DNA of 5,613 nt from Flavobacteriales bacterium (GCA_026993705.1 JALWSJ010000225.1:1-5613); one strand, 5' to 3'. Counted from the stretch's first letter, positions 1 through 5,613 are shown. Numbers and translations are program-made. Notes: generated from the letters alone by a model not told the origin.

Positions 1-1776
1 GATTTCTGCTTGATATTTATCTTTTTTGAGTATAAAATCTTTAGGAAGATATTCTACTGTATAGTTTTTCGGAATTTCTAAAACAAAAACTTGCTCCTTT
101 AAAGATTTGTATTTATGCTCTAACGGTTCTTCTAAATCCTTTTCTGGTTTATATGACGTTATTTCTTTATCCAAATTCAGGTTGATATATAATTTGTCTT
201 TATTTGTTTGTGCATAATCGTCTATGGTAAAGTCGTAATCTACGATGAACGGAGCTTCATAATCAAAATTATTTTTTTCTTCAATATCACTTACTATAAA
301 TTTATTGTTTCCCTTTTCCAATACATTTTTATAAAATTCCTTTTTATCATCTTCTTTAGTAATGGTTTCCAACTTTGAAAAAATAAAATCTTTTGGATAT
401 CCTTTTAAGATTTGTCTCCCTCTTCCCTTTAGGCTTTTTCCTTCTATTTCCAAAGAGCAAGAATCATAAAATACGTTCTTTTCCGCATCAACAACGGGTA
501 TCTTTTTTACAATAAACCGACTAGAGTCTATTCCGATTAAACATTCTTTTCCTTGTATAAAAGAGGAAGGAAGTTCAATGTCCTGATATCTTCCCGTAGC
601 GTCCAAAAAATAAAAATTAGAATCTTTATCAATGTATGTCAATATCATATGATTATCAACAAGAGGTGTTGGTACTTCCGTATATGAATACGGTATTTTT
701 CTCGTTCCTACCCACGTCAAATATCCATTTAATCCAGCCTTGTTTAACATGACATCCAACAAACTGGAATTATCTTTACAATCTCCATATTTTTTAGAAA
801 AAACATCTTCAGCTTCTCTCGGTATAAAACCACCTAAACCATCTTCAAAAGCAATGTATTTTACATTTTGTTGCACCCAATAATAAATGTTTTTGACCTT
901 TTCTAAATCGTTGGTAGCATCTTTAGTCAATGAGTCAACCAAATGAATAAGTTCTTCATCATTGGTTTCTCTATTAATATCTTTCACTAATGAATAATAC
1001 CATTTATACAAACCCTCAACATTGTTTAGTAACTTTTTGGTTTCTCCCGATTTTGTTTTGTACTCTGTAATCATAGGAATTACATGCGGTACTTTCTTTC
1101 GATAGCTCGAATATTTTGTATATTCAAAAGGCGGTATATCTTTTAATTCCCAAGAATGAATTGTTTTCCCTCCTTTTTGAGTTTTTGTATAATGATAATC
1201 AATAGAATCAGCATTAAAGTATTTAAATTTTAATTGAATATTGTTATCAACGGTAATGGTTACTTTTTTATGTTTTATAGGGTCGGTACTTCCCAAGTAA
1301 ATGGTCTTTAAAAAACGTGGATTTTTGATGTAAGTCGTAAACTCTAATGAACTTTTTCCTCCCTTAGCTAAATTGGGATAAATAAATTTTATCGTTTTCT
1401 GATCGTCATGAAAGACCCCTGACAAATTATCCCCTATTGTAAAATCAGTTACTTTTTTGGGAATGTATTTTGCACCGTTATATATGTATGACTTAGCCGT
1501 AATATTCTTTATCTCAAAAAAAGAAGAAAATGAAATAGACGCTTCAGAATCATAAGAAGCCGATTCATCCAAATACAAAGTTTCTGTAAATTGATTTTCA
1601 GAGATGTTAATTTTATCCTTTTTTAAATTTATATCAATATCAAACACTTCATCTAATGATACCGCTCGTGCTTCCGGATATTTTTTTATATAAGTTTTTA
1701 CCTCGGGCGGAACTTCTTGCCCCAAAACGAAAACACCTAAAAACAATACAATATGTAAACTTATCAATTTTATCAT
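1..1776 (-). CDS. Exported DUF3857/transglutaminase-domain protein, C-terminus cut by window edge
   Basis: The minus-strand frame is open for 592 codons from an ATG at 1776 to the window edge. It starts with a signal peptide (hydrophobic residues 4-18; likely cleavage G19|Q20, Gln at +1 as is usual in Bacteroidetes). Residues ~45-215 look like DUF3857, a beta-rich domain found before transglutaminase cores. Residues ~275-395 are the transglutaminase-like core. It has the motif YGDCKDNSSLL with C333 as nucleophile, H376 in DNHMI and D392 in FLDATG, so the Cys-His-Asp triad looks intact. Residues from ~430 onward match the position of the DUF3858-like C-terminal domain. From memory, relatives run to roughly 620-680 residues, so a few dozen are probably missing. 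The start follows the stop of the TPR-MORN gene by three bases (TAA CAG ATG), and an A/G-rich stretch lies just upstream, so co-transcription is expected. The protein should act in the periplasm or at the surface. Whether it cross-links, cleaves or only binds peptides is unknown. Confidence 0.9.
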   Translation of the reverse strand, partial: MIKLISLHIVLFLGVFVLGQEVPPEVKTYIKKYPEARAVSLDEVFDIDINLKKDKINISENQFTETLYLDESASYDSEASISFSSFFEIKNITAKSYIYNGAKYIPKKVTDFTIGDNLSGVFHDDQKTIKFIYPNLAKGGKSSLEFTTYIKNPRFLKTIYLGSTDPIKHKKVTITVDNNIQLKFKYFNADSIDYHYTKTQKGGKTIHSWELKDIPPFEYTKYSSYRKKVPHVIPMITEYKTKSGETKKLLNNVEGLYKWYYSLVKDINRETNDEELIHLVDSLTKDATNDLEKVKNIYYWVQQNVKYIAFEDGLGGFIPREAEDVFSKKYGDCKDNSSLLDVMLNKAGLNGYLTWVGTRKIPYSYTEVPTPLVDNHMILTYIDKDSNFYFLDATGRYQDIELPSSFIQGKECLIGIDSSRFIVKKIPVVDAEKNVFYDSCSLEIEGKSLKGRGRQILKGYPKDFIFSKLETITKEDDKKEFYKNVLEKGNNKFIVSDIEEKNNFDYEAPFIVDYDFTIDDYAQTNKDKLYINLNLDKEITSYKPEKDLEEPLEHKYKSLKEQVFVLEIPKNYTVEYLPKDFILKKDKYQAEI

Positions 1777-1779
1777 CTG

Positions 1780-4700
1780 TTAATTTTTCTTCATACCAAC
1801 TTTTGCATCATCAAAATAATATATCGTTTTGGTTAACTCCCCTTTCTTGTTGTAGTAAAGTTCTTTGCCATATATATCACCCCCCGTATATGTCGCTTTT
1901 CTTTTTATAGTACCAGTTTCGTAATACTCTATTTCTTCCCCTTCTTTATTATCGTTTTTATAGGTAACTTTTTGTTTAACTTTTCCATTCGGATAATAGG
2001 TAATATGTTCTCCTGTTTCCATTCCATATTTATAACGTTGAATTTCAAAAAGTTGTCCACTGTAATAATACTCTTTATATTCCCCATGAAACTGACCGTT
2101 TACCACCTCAAAATCACGAGCAACTTTACCATTATCAAACAACGATTTTATTTTAGCTGTTTCATTCTTTATTGAAATCATAGGCAAAAGTTTTCCGTTT
2201 TTATCCAAATAACTCCATCCAACCAAATAGCCGTATTCATAATATCTCACTAATTGTAATTTTCCTTCTTCACTATAAAATTTTCTATACCCATGATAAT
2301 CCCCCTCAAAGTATTGAGATTCTCTAATAAGTTTCCCCTCTTTGTTATAAGTGATTTCGATACTGTCTTGTTTACCCATTTTATAAAACTCAATGGTATT
2401 GATTTGTTTGTTATCGTAATACGAAACCCATTTCCCTATCTTATCTCCTAAATCATACGTTCCTGTTTGTTCTAATGTACCATTTTCGTTGTACCACTTC
2501 CATTCTCCATCACGTTTCCCTGAAACAAAACTACCTTCCATTTCTATTTGTCCATTTACTCCAAAGTATTGAAAAAGACCATTGTAAGTATTGTAAACTT
2601 TCGTTCCTTTTGAGCGAAGTGTTCCATCAATATATTTACGCTCTACTGTTCGGACGGAATCAAAAGGCATTTCAAATATATTTGGAGGATTAACCGTATC
2701 ACTATACAAGACATATTTATAGATAAAATCATCAAATAAATATTGTTCTTCTGCTACTTTTTTGTCCGTGGTATAATAAACTGTTTTACCAGTTTGTTTA
2801 CCATTGCTAAAATACCTCAAGCCGTTAATGTTCCCATTTGGATGATAAGAAATCCATTCACCAACTTTTTTATCTTCTTTATAATTACCTTGTAATTTGA
2901 TGTAACCATTTTTCCAATATTCTACATGGTATCCATGTTTTTTACCATCTTTATAATCCGTAACAGCTTCTTTTTCTCCAGTTGTAAAATAACTAATATC
3001 CTGACCATTAAGCTTTCCGTCTGTATATTCTTCTTTGCTTAATAAAGTACCATTTCTTCTATAATATTTCCATATTCCAATTTTTCCTCCTTTTACATCA
3101 TATTCGCCTTCCGTTCTTGTGTTTCCGTTGGAATATTTTAGCACAAAATAAAATTTCCCTTTTTGTTTTTTTGCTTCTTTTATTTGATTCCCTTCTTTGT
3201 CAAATAATTTATATCCAACAAATTTTCCATTCTTGTACTGATATTTACCAACCAGCGTACCATCAATGTCATAAGAAAGATATTCGCCATTTATCAATCC
3301 TTTTTCTGCTGTGTATTCATTGTCTTTTTTACCATTATTATAATAATAAACCCATTTTCCCTCTTCAAGACCATTTTTCCAAGTTCCTTTTTTATAGATG
3401 TTACCATTATAAAAGTACTCAACTTCTTCTCCTTCCAATAAACCTTCTGTATAAAATTTTGTTGAGTATAACTTCCCGTCACTAAAATATTCTTTTTGTT
3501 CTCCCTCTTTATAGTCGTCTTTAAAGTTTACCGTAGAATAGAGTTGTCCGCTAGAAAAATACTCCTTGTATTCGCCATTTAGTTTTCCAGCGGTATAATT
3601 AACAGTAAACTTTTTAGCTAAACCAGGATGAAAGTAATGTGTATAAACACCCTCTAATTCATCATTTTTATATGTAGCAATCGAGTTTAAAGAACCTTCT
3701 TTATAATAGTTCCTAACCTCTCCATTTGCTAAATCTTCCTTATAATGTGCTTCATGTGTTTTTACTCCCCAAACATTATATAAACTGAAAACACCGTCTT
3801 TTAAATCGTTCTTTAGTTCTACTTTTTTTCTTATCGTTCCATTGGTTCTATAAATTGTCCACAGACCTTCTTTCTTCGAACCCTTAAATACTCCTTCCGA
3901 TATTTTTGCCCCATCTTTACTATATAACTCCGTATAACCATTTAACATTCCATCTTTATAGTCCTCAATGACTCCAACTAACTCTTGATTGTCATACACA
4001 TAGAACACTTCTTGTTCCTTCCCGTTAAAAAACTCTTTATTTTTCTCATTTATCTTTGTCCATTCCTTATAGAACTTAACAACATAACTTTTAATAACAG
4101 CAATTTTTTTCGAAGCAATCGTTTTATATGAACGAACCGGACTATCCACATGAATCGTATAAATCATCGAATTATACTGTCCTGTTTCTTGAATCCACTT
4201 AAATAATCGAACATACCGCTCTTGAAAAAATCCGGCACCTATCTTTTTATCTTTTAAATATTCTAATATCAAATGCGTTTGAAGAGCTAAAGCCGAACGA
4301 ATTTTATTATGAGTTTTATACTTTTTATCAATAGCTACCTTACTATTTAAAAACGTATTTAATTCATTAAAATAGCTATCATCTTCAGTTAACGAAACCT
4401 TAGATTTTAATTTCCCGACATTACTTCTATCAGCAATATTTTCAGCCAATTCCCAAACAGCAGCCGAATACTTTCCATCCGGAGAAAGCATCAAATAAGT
4501 ATCCAAACAAATCAAAGCTTGAGCGGTTTTGTTTTGGTCTGCAAATAAATTTCCCAATCTCAAATGAGCCTTTACATAAAACGGATTAATTTTAACAGAT
4601 TCCATTAAATCTTTCGTAGCCTTCTTTAGCTCTCCCTTTTTCTCATAATCAATCGAGCGATTAAACAAAAAGGTGTATCCCTTAGGATATCTTTTCAAAG

Positions 4701-5085
4701 CTTCTGTATTCGTTGCAATGGATTCATCATATAGTTCTAAATTTTGCTGGGCAGCAGCCTTGTTTAAATAAAAATAATACTTATCCACTAACCGGTCGTC
4801 TCCCGCCAAACCTTTATCACAAGCCTTAATACACTCCTCATATTTATCGTCCAACAAATAGTAATAAGCAATTGTAGTCAATAAACTATAATAAACAGAA
4901 TCATTAGGATTTACCTGTTCCAGTTTCTTTATTGCCGCGTCATAATTTTCACTTTCCACATTGCCTTCTATCTCTTTTATAACATCTTTGTAATCGACAT
5001 AATCAACTTTGACCTGTCCGCTAATCCCCGCAAACAAAGAAAAAAACAAAACCACTAAAAAGGTTTTTAAATAAAAAATACGCAT
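1780..5085 (-). CDS. Exported TPR and MORN_2 (YwqK-type) repeat protein, 1101 residues
   Basis: It begins with a signal peptide (MRIF..., hydrophobic core ~8-20, likely cleavage G23|Q24). There is no lipobox Cys and no other membrane segment, so a periplasmic or secreted product is expected. Residues ~46-204 form four to five TPR units, the clearest at 100-136, 136-170 and 171-204. Residues ~206-360 are charged, probably helical, and not recognised as a domain. From ~382 to 1098 there are about 28 tandem repeats of 22-25 residues with the pattern G-x-[WYE]-x-x-Y-x-x-[ND]-G-x-[IL]-x(6-8)-Y-x-[ND]-G, the MORN_2/YwqK-antitoxin repeat, which usually forms elongated beta structures. A break lies near 782-830. 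No type IX sorting domain is seen at the C-terminus, which ends in a partial repeat. The ATG at 5085 is chosen because the signal peptide starts there and a -7 box lies about 30 bases upstream. The DUF3857 gene follows after 3 bases. Function is unknown; a scaffold or binding role is inferred. Confidence 0.93.
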   Translation of the reverse strand: MRIFYLKTFLVVLFFSLFAGISGQVKVDYVDYKDVIKEIEGNVESENYDAAIKKLEQVNPNDSVYYSLLTTIAYYYLLDDKYEECIKACDKGLAGDDRLVDKYYFYLNKAAAQQNLELYDESIATNTEALKRYPKGYTFLFNRSIDYEKKGELKKATKDLMESVKINPFYVKAHLRLGNLFADQNKTAQALICLDTYLMLSPDGKYSAAVWELAENIADRSNVGKLKSKVSLTEDDSYFNELNTFLNSKVAIDKKYKTHNKIRSALALQTHLILEYLKDKKIGAGFFQERYVRLFKWIQETGQYNSMIYTIHVDSPVRSYKTIASKKIAVIKSYVVKFYKEWTKINEKNKEFFNGKEQEVFYVYDNQELVGVIEDYKDGMLNGYTELYSKDGAKISEGVFKGSKKEGLWTIYRTNGTIRKKVELKNDLKDGVFSLYNVWGVKTHEAHYKEDLANGEVRNYYKEGSLNSIATYKNDELEGVYTHYFHPGLAKKFTVNYTAGKLNGEYKEYFSSGQLYSTVNFKDDYKEGEQKEYFSDGKLYSTKFYTEGLLEGEEVEYFYNGNIYKKGTWKNGLEEGKWVYYYNNGKKDNEYTAEKGLINGEYLSYDIDGTLVGKYQYKNGKFVGYKLFDKEGNQIKEAKKQKGKFYFVLKYSNGNTRTEGEYDVKGGKIGIWKYYRRNGTLLSKEEYTDGKLNGQDISYFTTGEKEAVTDYKDGKKHGYHVEYWKNGYIKLQGNYKEDKKVGEWISYHPNGNINGLRYFSNGKQTGKTVYYTTDKKVAEEQYLFDDFIYKYVLYSDTVNPPNIFEMPFDSVRTVERKYIDGTLRSKGTKVYNTYNGLFQYFGVNGQIEMEGSFVSGKRDGEWKWYNENGTLEQTGTYDLGDKIGKWVSYYDNKQINTIEFYKMGKQDSIEITYNKEGKLIRESQYFEGDYHGYRKFYSEEGKLQLVRYYEYGYLVGWSYLDKNGKLLPMISIKNETAKIKSLFDNGKVARDFEVVNGQFHGEYKEYYYSGQLFEIQRYKYGMETGEHITYYPNGKVKQKVTYKNDNKEGEEIEYYETGTIKRKATYTGGDIYGKELYYNKKGELTKTIYYFDDAKVGMKKN
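1792..3942 (-). repeat. Tandem MORN_2/YwqK-type repeat array within the coding sequence (~28 units)
   Basis: This stretch encodes residues ~382-1098 of the TPR-MORN protein. Units are 66-75 bp and diverged at DNA level. The constant features are the Gly that opens each unit (as in NGEYKEY, EGEEVEY, DGEWKWY), a central [ND]-G turn and a closing Tyr-x-[ND]-[GD]. Units 6 (residues 502-525) and 25 (999-1022) are the closest distant pair, sharing GEYKEY then SGQL; a 41-bp stretch of the two aligns with about 31 matches by eye. Units 6 and 7 share EYFS-x-G-x-LYST. Weak or broken units lie at residues ~782-830 and ~954-1000. The repeat count is by eye and could shift by one or two. Confidence 0.85.
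4474..4950 (-). other. TPR domain of the TPR-MORN protein
   Basis: Residues ~46-204 carry helix-turn-helix units of about 34 residues. The best are 100-136 (ending EALKRYPKG), 136-170 (ESVKINPFY) and 171-204 (LMLSPDG), each with the TPR closing pattern of a hydrophobic residue, then a Pro at the unit boundary. The two preceding units (46-97) are weaker but show the same helix periodicity. TPRs are protein-interaction modules, so this end may dock the protein to a partner, while the MORN_2 array extends away from it. The partner is unknown. Confidence 0.8.
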
Positions 5086-5113
5086 TATTAGTAAAAAATT
5101 AAATATGAACCAA

Positions 5114-5121
5114 CAAATATA
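5114..5121 (-). promoter_or_regulatory. Bacteroidetes -7 promoter box (TAnnTTTG) for the TPR-MORN operon
   Basis: The minus strand reads TATATTTG, an exact match to the Bacteroidetes primary-sigma -7 consensus TAnnTTTG. Transcription would start near 5107 and give a leader of about 20 bases before the ATG at 5085. The -33 element is poor: no TTG lies at the expected distance, only TTC at about 5143-5145. The leader is AT-rich with no Shine-Dalgarno sequence, as is common in this phylum. The box lies downstream of the folded element, so that element would not be part of the mRNA made from this promoter. Confidence 0.5.
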
Positions 5122-5167
5122 TAAAATTAATCTGTTTTTATTGAATTAATTAAGTTTTTGAGCGTTC

Positions 5168-5226
5168 CCATTACAGTATAAAAAAGCAATTTCGTTGCAC
5201 TACATTACTTTTTAACACTGTAATGG
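5168..5226. repeat. Perfect 10-bp inverted repeat forming a long interrupted stem
   Basis: CCATTACAGT at 5168-5177 and ACTGTAATGG at 5217-5226 are exact inverted copies. Inside them AAAAAG/CTTTTT adds six pairs, and GCAA (5186-5189) with TTGC (5195-5198) adds a small hairpin. It forms the second arm of the candidate structured RNA, but on its own could also be read as a small foldback element. Confidence 0.75.
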
Positions 5227-5244
5227 TCGGGCTATCCGTTATAT

Positions 5245-5277
5245 CTTTTGTGTTGCATATGTGCAACAACACAAAAG
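5245..5277. repeat. 13-bp inverted repeat with CAA bulge
   Basis: CTTTTGTGTTGCA (5245-5257) pairs with TGCAACAACACAAAAG (5262-5277) once CAA at 5267-5269 is bulged out, leaving a 4-base loop. An alternative register pairs CTTTTGTGTTG with CAACACAAAAG and leaves an 11-base loop. This is the first arm of the candidate structured RNA. Confidence 0.8.
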
Positions 5278-5350
5278 GATGCCACTTCTATCCCTAACGT
5301 ATTCTATGATTAAAACAAGCAAAATTTAAATTATTTTGTTAAAAAAATAA

Positions 5351-5414
5351 CACCTCTTGCACAATGCCTTCGGCGACCCTTCGGGGAGTCGGGACTCACC
5401 CCGATAAGCGAGGG
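5351..5414. other. GC-rich multi-hairpin island (candidate structured RNA or IS end)
   Basis: Within AT-rich DNA this segment is strongly GC-rich and packed with hairpins. GCC-TTC-GGC lies at 5366-5374. CCC-TTCG-GGG (a UUCG-type loop) lies at 5377-5386. A competing stem CGGGG-AGT / ACT-(CA)-CCCCG lies at 5382-5403. CCTC (5353-5356) with GAGG (5410-5413), helped by GC/GC, could close the whole unit. It lies between 38 and 101 bases past the transposase stop. Either it belongs to the IS110 right end, possibly as guide RNA, or it is an independent repeat into which the element inserted. On the minus strand a run of seven T (5341-5347) follows, but no stem sits directly against it. Confidence 0.45.
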
Positions 5415-5417
5415 ATA

Positions 5418-5443
5418 GTATTCAAAAAATATGTTTTGAATAC
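5418..5443 (-). terminator. 10-bp hairpin just past the transposase stop
   Basis: GTATTCAAAA (5418-5427) and TTTTGAATAC (5434-5443) are a perfect inverted repeat with a 6-base loop, beginning 8 bases after the transposase stop codon. Position and symmetry suggest 3'-end protection or termination of the transposase message, or a structural signal in the IS end. It is AT-rich and no U-tract follows, so a standard intrinsic terminator is doubtful. Confidence 0.4.
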
Positions 5444-5451
5444 GTCTATAC

Positions 5452-5613
5452 CTATGCAGCATATTTAGTTAAATCAACATACGGATTCCCTCTCTTTACA
5501 ACAGAAAACATCCTTGATAATAATTTGTTTCTAACAATATTAAGTGTACTCATCTTGTTCTTTCCTTCTTTTATTCTTCTTTCATAGTATAGCCTAATAT
5601 CGTTATTATGTTG
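5452..5613 (-). CDS. IS110-family transposase, C-terminal 53 residues (N-terminus beyond window)
   Basis: The minus-strand frame enters at the window edge and stops at TAG (5452-5454). The peptide contains IRLYYERRIKEGKNKM, then MSTLNIVRNKLLSRMF and a tail KRGNPYVDLTKYAA. This is the end of the Transposase_20 (PF02371) region of IS110-family DEDD transposases: the segment I-[RK]-x-Y-Y-x-[RK]-[RK]-x-x-E-G-K-x-K-M, followed by a helix with [IV]-R-N-K-L, is typical of Bacteroidetes members. The visible part shows no frameshift or stop, so the gene may be intact. The catalytic Asp/Glu and the conserved Ser lie outside the window. IS110 elements move without classical long terminal inverted repeats, using an RNA-guided recombinase. 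Confidence 0.85.
   Translation of the reverse strand, partial: QHNNDIRLYYERRIKEGKNKMSTLNIVRNKLLSRMFSVVKRGNPYVDLTKYAA
5452..5613 (-). mobile_element. IS110-family insertion sequence, 3' part; right boundary not determined
   Basis: The element is recognised only from its transposase C-terminus; the visible coding part is given here, and the true right end lies below 5452. It probably lies between about 5300 and 5450, because the folded element at 5163-5299 looks like resident flavobacterial sequence. No terminal inverted repeat or target duplication can be assigned, as expected for this family. The transposase points toward the TPR-MORN operon, so read-through from the element could add to that operon's expression. 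Confidence 0.65.

Larger units (their letters stand above)
5163..5299 (-). ncRNA. Candidate structured RNA / dispersed flavobacterial repeat with two hairpin arms
   Basis: On the minus strand CGTT (5296-5299) can pair with AACG (5163-5166) to close a two-arm structure. Arm one has GGG (5292-5294) facing CCC (5229-5231), an asymmetric purine-rich internal loop (ATAGAAGTGG against AACGGATA), and a 13-bp stem (5245-5257 with 5262-5277, CAA bulge at 5267-5269, 4-base loop). Arm two is a perfect 10-bp stem CCATTACAGT/ACTGTAATGG (5168-5177 with 5217-5226), with a further AAAAAG/CTTTTT pairing (5181-5186/5208-5213) and a small GCAA/TTGC hairpin inside. From memory, blocks of the form GGGATnGAAGnGGCATCC ... 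ACGGATAGCCCGACC recur between flavobacterial genes. The Rfam Flavo-1 motif is a possible match that I cannot confirm. No U-tract follows, so it is not a simple terminator. The strand is inferred from that resemblance. Confidence 0.5.
5086..5451. other. Structured intergenic region between the IS110 transposase and the TPR-MORN gene
   Basis: No convincing coding sequence was found on either strand in these 366 bases. Reading toward the TPR-MORN gene it contains a 10-bp hairpin, a GC-rich multi-hairpin island, an AT-rich spacer (about 5305-5350, including the weak 7-bp inverted repeat 5331-5337/5344-5350), a two-arm folded element and a promoter. The GC-rich island stands out sharply from its AT-rich surroundings. 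The right end of the IS110 element must lie somewhere in the upstream half of this region (above about 5300), but its exact edge is not evident. Confidence 0.75.

Noticed and set aside
1656..1910. 84-codon plus-strand open frame across the junction of the two genes
   Set aside because: It is antisense to both clearly coded proteins, shows no recognisable domain, and has no promoter of its own.
1972..2693. Two plus-strand open frames (67 and 72 codons)
   Set aside because: Both are antisense to the MORN array, with composition explained by the opposite strand.
3294..3482. 62-codon minus-strand frame inside the MORN array
   Set aside because: It is an out-of-frame shadow of the repeat DNA: Lys/Thr/Met-rich, with no domain.
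3117..3485. 122-codon open frame on the plus strand
   Set aside because: It lies antisense inside the TPR-MORN gene and its product is a low-complexity Leu/Ile/His/Tyr-rich string that mirrors the repeat codons.
1780..5085. Toxin-antitoxin system suggested by the YwqK family label
   Set aside because: The protein is exported, very long and has a TPR domain, and no toxin gene is visible; the label reflects only the repeat type.
5168..5226. Rho-independent terminator
   Set aside because: The stem is AT-rich with a long interrupted loop, and no U-tract follows on either strand.
5163..5299. CRISPR array or tRNA gene
   Set aside because: There is no repeat-spacer periodicity, and the stems do not form a cloverleaf with T-loop sequence.

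Overview
The window is AT-rich and looks like a chromosomal segment from a member of the Bacteroidota, most likely a marine or freshwater Flavobacteriaceae. The grounds are: a Bacteroidetes-type -7 box (TAnnTTTG) without a clear Shine-Dalgarno sequence; two secreted proteins whose signal peptides end in small residue|Gln, the Bacteroidetes pattern; a DUF3857/transglutaminase protein; a long MORN_2/YwqK-type repeat protein; and an IS110-family transposase C-terminus of the flavobacterial kind. All genes are on the minus strand.

Read in the direction of transcription (right to left), the window opens with the last 53 codons of an IS110-family transposase (5452-5613), cut by the window edge. A 366-bp non-coding stretch follows (5086-5451) and is unusually structured. 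It holds a 10-bp hairpin just after the transposase stop, a GC-rich multi-hairpin island (about 5351-5414), an AT-rich spacer, a two-armed folded element (about 5163-5299) that resembles a dispersed flavobacterial structured RNA/repeat, and the likely promoter of the next gene (5114-5121).

The main gene (1780-5085) encodes a 1101-residue exported protein: signal peptide, TPR domain, charged helical linker, then about 28 tandem MORN_2 repeats of 22-25 residues running to the C-terminus. Three bases after its stop begins a second exported protein (1-1776, its C-terminus beyond the window). That protein has the DUF3857 - transglutaminase core - DUF3858-like layout and an apparently intact Cys-His-Asp triad. 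The two genes almost certainly form one operon and should act together outside the cytoplasm, one as a large repeat scaffold and the other as a transglutaminase-fold enzyme. Their substrate is not visible from sequence.

The most interesting parts are the enzyme/repeat-scaffold pair and the structured non-coding region beside the IS110 element. IS110-family elements carry their guide (bridge/seek) RNA in non-coding ends, so the GC-rich island is a candidate for such an RNA, though the subgroup and the element boundary cannot be settled here.
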